From NCBI GenBank assembly GCA_963737625.1, contig CAVTTK010000002.1:868001-932000 (forward strand): a stretch of DNA of 64,000 nucleotides. Reading direction: 5' to 3'. Source of the DNA: Bog-756 sp963737625. Lineage in GTDB: Bacteria > Actinomycetota > Acidimicrobiia > Acidimicrobiales > RAAP-2. This document shows positions 1 through 9,165 of the stretch, in pieces. Both the position numbers and the translations under genes were made by a program. The notes under the pieces were generated by a model. The model ran no database searches. It was not told where the DNA came from and saw nothing but the letters and a program-made list of their open reading frames with translations. The first letter of the stretch is position 1. Each line of letters opens with the position of its first letter.

Positions 1-2
1 AA

Positions 3-992
3 GGGGTCGTGCACTCCCATCGCAGCATCGGGTGCGAGACCCGCCAGCTCGACTTCATGTTTCCCCGGGGTGGACCTCCCCAGATCACCGGTGCTCCGGT
101 GGGTCACTTCATCGGCATGGTCAACGCCTTCCTCATGCCATTGCTGCGGGACAGCCCCGTCCACCTGCTCGACGTGTGGAACCCCGGTGAGGTGCTCCGC
201 CTCATGGACGAGGAGGGCCTGGGTGTCGGCGGTGGCGCCACCTACTTCCTGACCAGCCTGCTGGACCACCCCGACTTCGCCCCTCGACACCTCGCCATGA
301 TGCCGTTTGCCGGTCTCGGAGGATCGGCCGTCCCTGTGGCCGTCACCGAACGGGCCACCAAGCTCGGGATCAGGGTGTTCCGCTCCTACGGCAGCACCGA
401 GCATCCCTCCATCACCGGCTGCCTCCTCGATGATCCCGAAGAAAAGCGTCTGACCACTGATGGCCACCTGCTCCCCGGAGTGGAGCTCCGGCTCGACGAG
501 GACGGCGAGATCCTCAGTCGGGGGCCCGACTGCTGCGTCGGCTACACCGATGCCGCACTCACTGCCGCGGCATTCGACACCCACGGTTGGTACCGCACCG
601 GTGACATCGGCGTGCTGGACGACGACGGCTACCTCACCATCACCGACCGCATCTCGGACATCATCATCCGGGGCGGCGAGAACATCAGCGCCCAGGAGAT
701 CGAGGAGCTCCTGGCCACCATGGAGGGCGTGGCTGAGGTGGCCGTGGTGGCCGAGTCGGACGCTCGTCTCGGCGAGCACGCCGCCGCCGTGGTCACCCTC
801 CGTCCGGGGGCGGCACCGCTTACCCTGGACCGGGTTCGCCGGCATCTGGGCGATGCCGGATTGGCCCGTCAGAAGTGGCCGGAGTCGATCTACGAGGTCA
901 TCGAGTTCCCTCGGACGGCTTCGGGCAAGGTCCAGAAGTTCCGACTTCGTCAGCTCCTGGGCGAGGGGCGGCTCGGGACTGCTAGAAAGTGA
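3..992 (+). CDS. acyl-CoA synthetase (AMP-binding), 5' end outside window
   Basis: C-terminal two thirds of an ANL-superfamily acyl-CoA ligase, which adenylates a carboxylic acid and transfers it to CoA. The reading frame is open to the window edge and begins with GVVHSHRS, the sequence that normally follows the P-loop TSGTTG.PKG, so about 190 N-terminal residues are missing. Visible core motifs are SYGSTEHPS (A5), YRTGDIG (A7), IIIRGGENISAQEIE (A8 hinge) and RTASGKVQK carrying the A10 catalytic lysine. It heads a run of same-strand catabolic genes and probably activates the pathway substrate or an intermediate. Substrate cannot be assigned. Confidence 0.93.
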   Translation, partial: GVVHSHRSIGCETRQLDFMFPRGGPPQITGAPVGHFIGMVNAFLMPLLRDSPVHLLDVWNPGEVLRLMDEEGLGVGGGATYFLTSLLDHPDFAPRHLAMMPFAGLGGSAVPVAVTERATKLGIRVFRSYGSTEHPSITGCLLDDPEEKRLTTDGHLLPGVELRLDEDGEILSRGPDCCVGYTDAALTAAAFDTHGWYRTGDIGVLDDDGYLTITDRISDIIIRGGENISAQEIEELLATMEGVAEVAVVAESDARLGEHAAAVVTLRPGAAPLTLDRVRRHLGDAGLARQKWPESIYEVIEFPRTASGKVQKFRLRQLLGEGRLGTARK

Positions 993-1056
993 AAACAGGA
1001 TTCTGGAAGATGAATAGCGGCCTTCTAGAGGACGCCAACCATGAAGGAGAAACCTC

Positions 1057-1887
1057 ATGACCGTGGTCACCGCGGAGAAACTCAGCGCCACCGTGGGCGC
1101 CGAGATCGTGGGTGTCGACCGCCGGCTGCTGTTGGAGGACGAGGCGCTACCGGCCTGGACACTCGAGGCCCTGGAGGACCACGGTGTGCTGGTCTTCCGG
1201 GATCTCCACATCGACGACGCCACTCAGGTCGCCTTCTCGAAGAGGCTGGGCCGGGTGGAGACGTTCGGCTCCGGCGAGCTACCCGAGATCTTCCGGGTGA
1301 CCCTCGATCCGGCGAAGAACCGGGCCGCCGCCTACCTCCGGGGGACGTTCGACTGGCACATCGACGGCTGCACCGACGACGTCCCCATCATGGCCACCCT
1401 CCTGGCCGCCCACGCCGTGGCTGAGTCCGGAGGCGAGACCGAGTTCGCCAGTACCTACGCGGCATACGACGACCTCACCGAAGAGGAGAAGGAGCGCTTC
1501 GCCACCCTCCGCGTGGTGCACACCATCGAGGCCTCCCAGCGGTTGTTCAACGACGACCCGTCGGCCGACGAGGTGGCCCTGTGGCGGAAGCGGCCCTCGA
1601 AGGAGCATCCGCTGGTGTGGACCCATGCGTCCGGTCGCCGCTCGCTGGTCCTCGGGGCCACGACCTCACACGTGGTCGGGATGGAACCCGACCAGGGACG
1701 CGCCCTCCTCGACGATCTGCTGGACCGGTCGACGGCGCCCGAGCGCGTCTACCGGCACGAGTGGTCGGTGGGGGACATGGTGATCTGGGACAACCGGGGC
1801 GTGCTGCACCGGGCCTGCCGGTACGATCCGACCTCTCCTCGCGACATGCACCGGACGACGCTCAGCGGCGACGAGGTGATCCAGTGA
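1057..1887 (+). CDS. TauD/TfdA-family Fe(II)/2-oxoglutarate dioxygenase
   Basis: A 276-residue non-heme iron dioxygenase, normal length for the TauD/TfdA family. These enzymes couple decarboxylation of 2-oxoglutarate to hydroxylation of an organic substrate. The iron facial triad is visible as H-x-D in WHIDGCTDD near residues 100-102 and a distal His in GVLHRACRY near residue 250, with the 2-oxoglutarate-binding Arg in MHRTT. ATG at 1057 follows a good AGGAGA ribosome site. Its stop overlaps the GTG of the following SDR, so the two are translationally coupled. It probably hydroxylates an intermediate that the SDR then oxidises. Confidence 0.92.
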   Translation: MTVVTAEKLSATVGAEIVGVDRRLLLEDEALPAWTLEALEDHGVLVFRDLHIDDATQVAFSKRLGRVETFGSGELPEIFRVTLDPAKNRAAAYLRGTFDWHIDGCTDDVPIMATLLAAHAVAESGGETEFASTYAAYDDLTEEEKERFATLRVVHTIEASQRLFNDDPSADEVALWRKRPSKEHPLVWTHASGRRSLVLGATTSHVVGMEPDQGRALLDDLLDRSTAPERVYRHEWSVGDMVIWDNRGVLHRACRYDPTSPRDMHRTTLSGDEVIQ

Positions 1888-2636
1888 CCCCCACCCGCGT
1901 GGCCGTCGTCACCGGGGGTGGCTCGGGCATCGGACTGGCCATTGCCCGGCGGATGTCCGCCGATGGGAATGCCGTCGCCATCTTCGACCTCGACACCTCC
2001 GCGGCCGAAGCGGCAGCCGCCGAGATCGTGGCCTCTGGCGGCGCGGCCATCGGTCTGACCGTGGACGTCACCGACCGGGCCCAGATCGACCAAGGGGTCG
2101 TCGATACCGGCGAGCGTCTGGGGCGACCCACCGTGCTGGTCAACAGTGCCGGTCTCGACGGTTTCGACCCGTTCCTCAAGATCACCGCCGAGAAGTGGAA
2201 CCGCATCCTGGCCGTCAACCTCACCGGGACCTTCGACTGCTGCCAGGCCGTCGTGCCCGGGATGATCGAGGAGCACTGGGGCCGTATCGTCAACATCTCG
2301 TCGTCCAGCGCCCACGGCGGTCAACCCATGATGACCCACTACGTGGCATCCAAGGCCGGAGTCATGGGCTTCACCAAGGCCCTGGCCCTCGAGTTGGGCC
2401 CCAAGGGGATCACCGTCAACACCATCCCGCCCGGCTTCATCGACACCCCCATGCTGCGCAAGTCCGAATCCCGGGGCCTGCTCGGCGAGGGCGTCGAGCA
2501 CCACGCCGCCCTCACCCCGGTACGCCGGGTGGGCACGGCCGAGGACATCGCCGCCGCCTGCTCGTTCCTGGTAAGCGACGAGGCCAGCTACATCACTGGC
2601 CAGGTCATCGGGGTGAACGGGGGACGGAACACCTGA
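1884..2636 (+). CDS. SDR-family oxidoreductase
   Basis: Classical short-chain dehydrogenase/reductase of 250 residues. The nucleotide-binding motif TGGGSGIG is at residues 10-17, the NSAG motif near residue 88, the active-site Ser in NISSSSAHG near 138 and YVASK (Tyr about 153, Lys about 157) follow in the usual spacing. I chose GTG at 1884, which overlaps the preceding TGA by four bases (GTGA) and puts the Rossmann motif at the expected distance; the frame stays open further upstream inside the dioxygenase gene but without family similarity. The next gene starts on its stop codon (TGATG). Likely oxidises an alcohol in the pathway. Confidence 0.92.
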   Translation: MTPTRVAVVTGGGSGIGLAIARRMSADGNAVAIFDLDTSAAEAAAAEIVASGGAAIGLTVDVTDRAQIDQGVVDTGERLGRPTVLVNSAGLDGFDPFLKITAEKWNRILAVNLTGTFDCCQAVVPGMIEEHWGRIVNISSSSAHGGQPMMTHYVASKAGVMGFTKALALELGPKGITVNTIPPGFIDTPMLRKSESRGLLGEGVEHHAALTPVRRVGTAEDIAAACSFLVSDEASYITGQVIGVNGGRNT

Positions 2637-3211
2637 TGGCCCGGATCCCGCCGCTGCCCCCGGGAGCGTGGCCACCGGAGATGAAAGAGGCCCTGGCCGC
2701 ACTGCGCCCGGCCAATCCCCGCCACCCCTTCCCTTCCCGCAAGGAGGGCCGACCCAAGGGTCTCAACGTTCTGGGCACCTTGGCCCAGCACCCCGAGCTG
2801 GCCCAGGCCTTCCATACCTTCAACGGCTACATCTTGTTCGCCTCGACCCTGTCCCCGCGGCAGCGCGAGCTCCTGGTGCTGCGGGTAGCCGCCGTCCGCA
2901 AGTCCGAGTACGAGTGGGCCCAACACGCCGTGCTGGCCGGCGACGCCGGACTCACCGAGGACGAGGTCGCCCGCATCGCCCTTGGTCCTGACGCGCCGGG
3001 GTGGCCGGCGCTAGACGCAGCCATGGTCCGGGCCGTGGACGAGCTCGTCGGGGATGGTGCGGTGAGCGACGCTACGTGGAAGGTGCTGGCCGGCCAACTG
3101 GACAACCAGCAGCTCATGGACCTCGTCTTCACCGTCGGGGCCTACGAAGTACTGGCCATGGCCCTCCGGTCGTTCGACGTGGACCTGGATGACGATCTCA
3201 AGCGGAAATGA
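2636..3211 (+). CDS. carboxymuconolactone decarboxylase family protein
   Basis: A 191-residue all-helical protein of the CMD/AhpD family. Residues about 70-115 hold the family core (LSPRQRELLVLRVA, then SEYEWAQH, then AGLTEDEV). The AhpD-type redox CxxC is absent and the Glu-Trp-His pattern of YEWAQH is kept, as in the non-peroxidase actinobacterial members found in catabolic clusters. ATG at 2636 overlaps the SDR stop. The family name reflects the protocatechuate-pathway decarboxylase, but many cluster-associated members have no proven reaction, so the role here is open. Confidence 0.88.
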   Translation: MARIPPLPPGAWPPEMKEALAALRPANPRHPFPSRKEGRPKGLNVLGTLAQHPELAQAFHTFNGYILFASTLSPRQRELLVLRVAAVRKSEYEWAQHAVLAGDAGLTEDEVARIALGPDAPGWPALDAAMVRAVDELVGDGAVSDATWKVLAGQLDNQQLMDLVFTVGAYEVLAMALRSFDVDLDDDLKRK

Positions 3212-3274
3212 TATTCTGTTTTTACAAGACTACTGCTATCATGACGGTGGTACGACCGGACCTGGAGGATCGAC

Positions 3275-4570
3275 ATGGCGCACTTCGCAAAGCCCGCTGA
3301 GGGCAGCTGGACCGAGCACTACCCCGAGCTCGGGACGGGGCCGGTGTCCTACGAGGACTCCATCTCGCCCGACCACTACGAGCTCGAGCGCAAGGCCATC
3401 TTCGGCCGCACCTGGCTGAACGTGGGACGGGTGGAGCAGTTCCCCCGCAACGGCAGCTACTTCACCAAAGAGCTCGACGCGGCTGGTACCTCGCTCGTCA
3501 TTGTCCGGGGCAAGGACGGTGAGGTCCGGGCCTTCCACAACATCTGCCGGCACCGCGGGAACAAGCTGGTGTGGAACGACTACCCGGGCGAGGAGACCAG
3601 CGGCACCTGCCGCCAGTTCACGTGCAAGTACCACGGATGGCGCTACGCCACCGAGGGCCAGCTGACCTTCGTCCAGCAGGAGTCGGAGTTCTTCGACCTC
3701 GACAAGGACGACTACGGCCTGGCCGGCGTCCAGGTGGAGACGTGGGAGGGCTTCATCTTCGTCAACCTCGATCCCGACAACACCACCTCGCTCCGGCAGT
3801 ACCTCGGGGAGTTCGGTGACGGCATCGCCGGCTACCCGTTCGGCGAGATGACCCAGGTGTACAAGTACCGGGCCGACGTGGGGGCCAACTGGAAACTGTT
3901 CATCGACGCCTTCGCCGAGTTCTACCATGCGCCAATTCTCCATGCCAAGCAAGCGACGGCTGAGGAGTCACGCAAGCTCTCGGGCTACGGGTTCGAGGCT
4001 CTGGCCTACAAACTCGACGGCCCCCACGGCATGGTGTCCTCCTGGGGCGGGATGTCCCCCCCGAAGGACCTGGACATGGTCAAGCCCATCGAGCGGGTGC
4101 TGAGGAGCGGACTGTTCGGCCCGTGGACCAAGCCGGACATCGAGGGTCTGGCCGAGCTGCCGCCGTCGGTGAATCCCGCCCACCACCGAGCCTGGGGGGT
4201 CGACACGTTCGTCTTCTTCCCCAACTTCATGCTGCTCATCTGGGAGCCGGGCTGGTACCTGACGTACCACTACTGGCCGACCTCCTACAACACGCACATC
4301 TTCGAGGGGACGCTCTACTTCGTCCCGCCGAAGACGGCCAGTGAGCGGCTCGAGCAGGAGCTGGCCGCGGTCACCTTCAAGGAGTACGCCCTCCAGGACG
4401 GCAACACCTTGGAGGCCACCCAGACCATGCTCGAGTCGCGGGCGGTCACTGAGTTCCCCCTCAACGACCAGGAGATCCTGCTCCGTCAACTGCACAAGAC
4501 GGCACGGGACTACGTGACCGAGTACCAGCGGAAGTACGCCACGCCGGTCCGCATCTCCAACGCCTCGTAG
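3275..4570 (+). CDS. Rieske non-heme iron oxygenase, alpha subunit
   Basis: A 431-residue ring-hydroxylating oxygenase alpha subunit. The N-terminal Rieske [2Fe-2S] domain has C-x-H (CRH, about residues 92-94) and C-x2-H (CKYH, about 116-119). The C-terminal catalytic domain carries AEFYHAPILH near 213-222, which supplies the mononuclear-iron histidines. The start ATG follows CTGGAGG. No beta subunit, ferredoxin or reductase gene is in the window, so this is either an alpha-only oxygenase or it uses electron carriers encoded elsewhere. The leader at 3212-3274 is AT-rich compared with its surroundings and probably carries a promoter. It forms a unit with the small ORF downstream. Confidence 0.94.
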   Translation: MAHFAKPAEGSWTEHYPELGTGPVSYEDSISPDHYELERKAIFGRTWLNVGRVEQFPRNGSYFTKELDAAGTSLVIVRGKDGEVRAFHNICRHRGNKLVWNDYPGEETSGTCRQFTCKYHGWRYATEGQLTFVQQESEFFDLDKDDYGLAGVQVETWEGFIFVNLDPDNTTSLRQYLGEFGDGIAGYPFGEMTQVYKYRADVGANWKLFIDAFAEFYHAPILHAKQATAEESRKLSGYGFEALAYKLDGPHGMVSSWGGMSPPKDLDMVKPIERVLRSGLFGPWTKPDIEGLAELPPSVNPAHHRAWGVDTFVFFPNFMLLIWEPGWYLTYHYWPTSYNTHIFEGTLYFVPPKTASERLEQELAAVTFKEYALQDGNTLEATQTMLESRAVTEFPLNDQEILLRQLHKTARDYVTEYQRKYATPVRISNAS

Positions 4571-4623
4571 CGCGCCGACGCCACCTCGATCTCTGACGCC
4601 TCCCAGACAAGGAACCACCACGC

Positions 4624-4950
4624 ATGACTACCCTCCCCGCCGACTTCACCGACCTCGAGCCCTTCGCCGAATGGGCGCTCGAGTCAGAGGCCGAACGCTA
4701 CGCCAAGCGCCTGGCCAGCAGCCTGGACGAGCTCCAGGCCTTCTACGACAGCGCCTTCCCCCGACTCGAGGCGGCCATGGCCTACCTCGACGGGTTCGAG
4801 CTGAAGGCCCTTCCCGATGACGCCAAGGCGCTGCTGTGGCTGTGCTACTCCCTGGTGAACGCCTCGTTCCCCGTGGAGGTGTGGCGCCAACCGAGGGTCC
4901 CCGACAGCGGCGCGGCCAGCATGGACATGCTGGTGGAGCCGGCAGTCTGA
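4624..4950 (+). CDS. small acidic protein next to the Rieske oxygenase
   Basis: A 108-residue acidic, mostly helical protein beginning MTTLPADFTDLEPFAEWAL, with no signal peptide or membrane segment. The C-terminal part has VEVWRQPRVPDSG. I recall short proteins of this kind next to Rieske oxygenase alpha subunits in actinobacteria, but I know no function for them. It lies 53 bases behind the oxygenase on the same strand, so co-transcription is likely. A role as oxygenase partner or assembly factor is inference only. Confidence 0.75.
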   Translation: MTTLPADFTDLEPFAEWALESEAERYAKRLASSLDELQAFYDSAFPRLEAAMAYLDGFELKALPDDAKALLWLCYSLVNASFPVEVWRQPRVPDSGAASMDMLVEPAV

Positions 4951-5066
4951 CCGTTCTCGGACCGGCGCCCCGAGCGGGTCCGGTCCGTCGCGGGCCCCAG
5001 ATGTCCCGGACCGTGCGACCCCCGTGTCCGTCGATGAGGCGTATTCCCTCGGGTACGCTCACCCGG

Positions 5067-5780
5067 GTGACGAACGACGAACTGGCCACCGAGGCGGTCG
5101 AGCCGGCCGGGCTCAGCCGGCGGGATCAGGCCGTGGCGCGGTCGCTCGACTCCGCCCGCCTGCGGGCCGAGAGCCGGGTCCAGCGTTTCCTCGACGCCGC
5201 CTTTGAACTCCTCACCTCCCGCCCGGGGAGGGACTTCACCGTCCAGGAGGTGGTGGAGCGCTCCGGCCAGTCACTCCACAGCTTCTACCAGTACTTCGGA
5301 GGCAAGCACGAACTGCTCCTGGCCCTCATCGAGGAGTCGGTCCGTAAGACCACCGAGCATCTGGGTGTGGTCATCGCCGAAGAGGACGAGCCGCTCGAGC
5401 GACTGCACGCCTTCGTGCTCGAGTACTACCGGATGTGTAGGCCGCCCGAGAAGGCCGACCGCAACGCCAAGCGCCAGGGCCCCCTGGGCATGGCTGAATT
5501 CGCCCAGCAGCTGCTGACCGAGCATCCGAAGGAGGCGGCCCGGGTCTTCGCCCCGCTCGTCTCGCTGTTCGAGGAGCTTCTCCAGGAGGCCGCCGATGCC
5601 GGATCGGTCCGCCCGGGACTTCGCCACGGACCCATCGTCGGCATCGTGCTCGAGGTGATCATGTTCAACACGTTCTCCTCGACCATCGGTGGCATGTCGC
5701 TCCGCCAGGCCGGGGGCGATACGGGCGAGGACCTCTGGAACCTGATCATGAACGGCATCGGAACCGAGAGCGCCAACTGA
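5067..5780 (+). CDS. TetR-family transcriptional regulator (paralogue of the one at 21653)
   Basis: A 237-residue TetR regulator. The DNA-binding helix-turn-helix spans about residues 35-80 and ends in the typical SFYQYFGGKHELLLAL. I chose GTG at 5067, giving VTNDE, because the close paralogue at 21653 starts in the same way (VTDSE); an in-frame ATG at 5034 is the alternative. The two proteins share long identical stretches in the DNA-binding domain, such as SLDSARLRAE and DFTVQEVV, so they may recognise related operators. They bracket the catabolic block, which suggests that they control it. The ligand is likely a CoA thioester or pathway acid, by analogy with other catabolic TetR proteins. 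Confidence 0.9.
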   Translation: MTNDELATEAVEPAGLSRRDQAVARSLDSARLRAESRVQRFLDAAFELLTSRPGRDFTVQEVVERSGQSLHSFYQYFGGKHELLLALIEESVRKTTEHLGVVIAEEDEPLERLHAFVLEYYRMCRPPEKADRNAKRQGPLGMAEFAQQLLTEHPKEAARVFAPLVSLFEELLQEAADAGSVRPGLRHGPIVGIVLEVIMFNTFSSTIGGMSLRQAGGDTGEDLWNLIMNGIGTESAN

Positions 5781-5839
5781 CCCCGCTGCGGATCGGGTCG
5801 GGGTGCCCTCCGGGAGTGCCCTCGTGGCGGTAGACCTGG

Positions 5840-5944
5840 CCGTTCATTCACGAAGCAGACGCGCTCAGTGTCGTCGGTCGAGGACAAGGGGTCGCCGGGC
5901 ACGGCGATGATGTCGGCCTGAAGCCTGGGTTCCAGACGTGAGCG
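5840..5944 (-). pseudogene. remnant of an amidohydrolase C-terminus
   Basis: On the minus strand this stretch reads RLEPRLQADIIAVPGDPLSS followed by about ten residues ending in FVNERPG. It resembles the closing beta-strand segment of imidazolonepropionase-like amidohydrolases (L-E-P-G-x-x-ADIIAVPGDPL...FVMK-G). No start, metal-binding region or stop is present nearby, and the frame continues into the antisense of the TetR gene. I read it as a leftover of a lost gene in the 298-base gap between the TetR gene and the enoyl-CoA hydratase. The rest of that gap shows nothing recognisable. Confidence 0.42.
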
Positions 5945-6078
5945 CGGGGACGGGCCATCAGGTGCTCCTTGGCGTGTACGGAAGTCAGGCTGTCGGAAAG
6001 TCGGCACACGATTGGTGGACCACAAGAGCCGCACTAACGTGGCACGGCGGCACGTCCCGCCGCCAAGGGGGATGACCG

Positions 6079-6858
6079 ATGGACGACGATCTGGGCACCG
6101 CCATGCTGCATCTGGAGCGGGCCGGGCCCATCGCCTGGTGCGTGATCGACCGGCCCCAGGCCAGGAACGCGCTGACCCCGGCCATGTACTACGGGATCAA
6201 ACGCGCCGTGGGGCTGGTGAACCGTGACCCCGACCTCGCCGCCCTGATCATCACCGGGGTGGGGGACGTATTCGCTCCCGGTGGCGACCTGGGGGGCCGC
6301 TCCGAGCCGGGGGAGTCGGTGCCCGACCATGTGGGACAGGACGTCCTGCCCTTTCTGGCCATCCGCGACAGCCGGGCCCCGGTCATCGCCGCGGTCAACG
6401 GCATCTGCCAGGCGGGAGGACTGCTCATCGCCATGATGGCGGACATCGCCGTAGTCAGCGACCGGGCCACCTTCCGTGTGCCGGAGCTCCTCCGGGGGAT
6501 CCCCGATGCCACCTACGCTGCGGCCCTGCCGGCCCATGTCGGCATCGCCGTGGCCCGAGACCTCCTCCTGTCGGCCCGGCGGTTCGACGCGGTCGAAGCC
6601 CAGCGCCTCGGGTTGGTCTCGCGGGTCGTGCCCCATGACGAGTTGCGGGGGGCGGCGTTGGAGGCGGCCCATCAGGTCCTCCAGACCGCCCCCGATGCCC
6701 GGGCGCACGTGAAGCGCATGCTCAACGAGCGTTACGGCGACATCGACTACCAGACCATGTTCTGGGCCCTCGAGCATTCGGATGAGCCGCGGGAGGGCAT
6801 GCGGGCATTCATGGAGAAGCGTCCACCCCGATGGGTCCCTCCGGAGCCGCCGGCGTAG
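6079..6858 (+). CDS. enoyl-CoA hydratase/isomerase family protein
   Basis: A 259-residue crotonase-fold protein. The oxyanion-hole region is FAPGGDLGG near residue 70 and NGICQAGGLL near 110. The first catalytic Glu position is kept (RVPELLRG), while the second is Asp (VARD), so a plain hydratase reaction is not certain; isomerase, dehydratase or C-C hydrolase activities occur in such variants. ATG at 6079 follows GGGGGATG. It probably acts on an unsaturated CoA thioester in the cluster's beta-oxidation. Confidence 0.9.
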   Translation: MDDDLGTAMLHLERAGPIAWCVIDRPQARNALTPAMYYGIKRAVGLVNRDPDLAALIITGVGDVFAPGGDLGGRSEPGESVPDHVGQDVLPFLAIRDSRAPVIAAVNGICQAGGLLIAMMADIAVVSDRATFRVPELLRGIPDATYAAALPAHVGIAVARDLLLSARRFDAVEAQRLGLVSRVVPHDELRGAALEAAHQVLQTAPDARAHVKRMLNERYGDIDYQTMFWALEHSDEPREGMRAFMEKRPPRWVPPEPPA

Positions 6859-7062
6859 TGGCGGCGCGGGCTCGGCGGAGCCACCCGTCGGCGCCACCCA
6901 GGGCTGCCCGCCAGTTTGAGAATGACAGTCTCTCGAAGCTAGAGTGCCGATTGTCGATTCGCGGGTCTGTGGCTCTGCCGCCGTGGCCTGGTGACTCAGA
7001 ATCAGTCCGGGGGAGCGCGGAACCGCTGTGCCCCACCGTTCGGAAATCGTCGGAGGTGGCGC

Positions 7063-8280
7063 GTGACCGCAGTTCTGCAGGGTGTCCGGATCCTCGAGGT
7101 GGCCGAACACACCTTCGTTCCCGCCGCTTCTGCTCTGCTCTCCGACTGGGGCGCCGAGGTCATCAAGATCGAACACGTGGAGCGGGGTGACGCCATGCGG
7201 GGCCTGGCCTCGTCGGGTCTGGCCATCGTGCCCAACGACGTCCATGCGCTACTGGAGCACTCCAACCGGGGAAAGCAGAGTCTCGGGCTCGACCTCACGT
7301 CGCCCGACGGTCTGGAGATCCTCTACAAACTGGCCGCCACCTCCGACGTCTTTCTCACCAACAAACTGCCCAGTGTGCGCCACAAGCTGAAGATCGGTGT
7401 CGACGAGATCCGTGCCCACAACTCCGCCATCATCTATGTGCGGGGCACCGGCCAGGGCGAGCGCGGTCCGGACGCCGACAAGGGTTCCTATGACGCCCTG
7501 GCCTTCTGGGCCCGATCCGGCATCGCCGTCGGGGCCCGGCGCCCGGAGTACGACCTGGTCCCCGTGCCGCCGGCGCCGGGCTTCGGGGACTCGATCGGCG
7601 CCATGACCATCGCCGGCGGCATCATGGGCGCACTCTTCCACCGGGAGCGGACCGGCGAGGCCACCGTGGTCGACGTGTCTCTGCTCGGAGTGGGGATGTG
7701 GGCCATGGGACAGGCCATGGCCCTGTCCCTGGTGCTGGACACCCCGTGGACGCCGCCCCCGGCTGACCGCATCGGCTCCAATCCCCTGTCGCGGAACTAC
7801 GAAACGAGTGACGGCCGGACCCTGGCCTTCACCTGCCTGCAGCCGGCCAAGTACTGGCCGCCGATGTGCGAGGTCGTCGGTCGGCCCGAGCTGATCACCG
7901 ACCCACGCTTCGCCGACTATGAGTCGCTCATGGCCAACAGCGGTGCCGCCGTCGAGATCCTGACCGAGGTGTTCGCCTCGGCCACGCTGGCCGACTGGCG
8001 CCAGCGGCTCGACTCCTTCAGCGGGCAGTGGGCCGTGGTCCAGGACACCCTCGAGGCGGCGGTCGACCCTCAGTCGGTGGCCAACGGGTACATCCAGGAC
8101 TGCGAGACCTCGACCGGCACGCCGTTCCAGTTGGTGGCGGCACCCGTCCAGTTCGACGAGGAACCCGCGGCCCCGACACGGGCCCCGGAGTTCAACGAAC
8201 ACGGGGAGAAGATCCTCGCCGACATCGGCCTCGACGTAGATGCCATCATCGACCTCAAGATACGCGGCGTCGTCGCGTAG
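7063..8280 (+). CDS. CaiB/BaiF class III CoA-transferase
   Basis: A 405-residue family III CoA-transferase, which moves CoA between carboxylates without a free acyl-CoA ligase step. It starts with the family N-terminus LQGVRILEVAEH and ADWGAEVIKIE-like SDWGAEVIKIE; the catalytic Asp is in KGSYDALAFWARSG near residue 143. GTG at 7063 follows CGGAGG and fits the family start; an upstream in-frame extension has no similarity. A second member at 14365 lies in the same cluster. The 204-base leader probably carries its own promoter. Confidence 0.93.
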   Translation: MTAVLQGVRILEVAEHTFVPAASALLSDWGAEVIKIEHVERGDAMRGLASSGLAIVPNDVHALLEHSNRGKQSLGLDLTSPDGLEILYKLAATSDVFLTNKLPSVRHKLKIGVDEIRAHNSAIIYVRGTGQGERGPDADKGSYDALAFWARSGIAVGARRPEYDLVPVPPAPGFGDSIGAMTIAGGIMGALFHRERTGEATVVDVSLLGVGMWAMGQAMALSLVLDTPWTPPPADRIGSNPLSRNYETSDGRTLAFTCLQPAKYWPPMCEVVGRPELITDPRFADYESLMANSGAAVEILTEVFASATLADWRQRLDSFSGQWAVVQDTLEAAVDPQSVANGYIQDCETSTGTPFQLVAAPVQFDEEPAAPTRAPEFNEHGEKILADIGLDVDAIIDLKIRGVVA

Positions 8281-8328
8281 CCTTCAGCCATCGCCAGACA
8301 CAGCAACCGCTAGACAGGAGAACTTCAC

Positions 8329-9156
8329 ATGACGCTCTTTGACGCATTTCGCTACGACGGGAAGCGGGTCCTCGTGGTGGGCGGTGCAACCGGCATGGGC
8401 GCCGCCGCCGCCCAGCTGGTGCTCGACGCCGGAGCCGAGGTGGTGGTCATGGACTTCGCCGAGGTCACCCTGGCCGGTGCGAAGGCCATCCACGTGAACC
8501 TGGCCGAGCGGGAGTCGATCGACACGGCCATTGCCGAGTGCGGGGGCCCGGTGGACGTGCTCTTGTCCTGTGCCGGTGTGGCCGACGGGACGCCGGGCAT
8601 CGAGCGGATCAACTTCATCGGCCACCGGTACATGATCGACAAGCTGATCGCCGGGGGCATGCTGGGCCGGGGAGGAGCCATCGGCTTCATCTCCTCGGCC
8701 GCCGGACTGGGCTGGGAGACCAACCTGGCCGAGATCCAGGAGCTCCTGGCCATCTCGGACTGGGACGACTCAGTGGCCTGGGTGGCGGCCCACAACAAGG
8801 CCGACTACATGTCCACCAAGCAGATCATCTGCGCCTACGTGGCCGGCCAGGCCCTCCCCTTTCAGAAGCAGGGCATCAGGATCAACGCCATCTGCCCCGG
8901 GCCGACCGACACGCCGCTGGCCCAGGCCAACAAGGACATGTGGCTGGGATTCGGCGCCGACTACCGGGCCGAGGCAGGTGTTGAGGCGGCCACGCCGTTG
9001 GAGCAGGCCTACCCGCTGGTCTTCCTGTGCAGCGATGCCGCCGCCGCCGTCAACGGAATCATCATGATCACCGACTCGGGGTACATCAGCTCCGGTCTCA
9101 CCGGCTCGTTCCCCGAGGCCACCGCGGCGGCCAACTTCCTGCTCGGGCGGTACTAG
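8329..9156 (+). CDS. SDR, 3-alpha-hydroxysteroid dehydrogenase/carbonyl reductase-like
   Basis: A 275-residue SDR with GGATGMG as the cofactor motif near residue 20. The active-site Ser (FISSAAG, about 122) and Tyr (DYMSTK, about 160) are separated by an unusually long insert of nearly 40 residues. That insert and the following INAICPGPTDTPL match the architecture of the 3-alpha-hydroxysteroid dehydrogenase/carbonyl reductase and coniferyl-alcohol dehydrogenase branch. ATG follows CAGGAGAA. Placement behind the CoA-transferase suggests oxidation of a ring or side-chain hydroxyl. The substrate is not proven. Confidence 0.9.
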   Translation: MTLFDAFRYDGKRVLVVGGATGMGAAAAQLVLDAGAEVVVMDFAEVTLAGAKAIHVNLAERESIDTAIAECGGPVDVLLSCAGVADGTPGIERINFIGHRYMIDKLIAGGMLGRGGAIGFISSAAGLGWETNLAEIQELLAISDWDDSVAWVAAHNKADYMSTKQIICAYVAGQALPFQKQGIRINAICPGPTDTPLAQANKDMWLGFGADYRAEAGVEAATPLEQAYPLVFLCSDAAAAVNGIIMITDSGYISSGLTGSFPEATAAANFLLGRY

Positions 9157-9165
9157 AGCGAGCCG

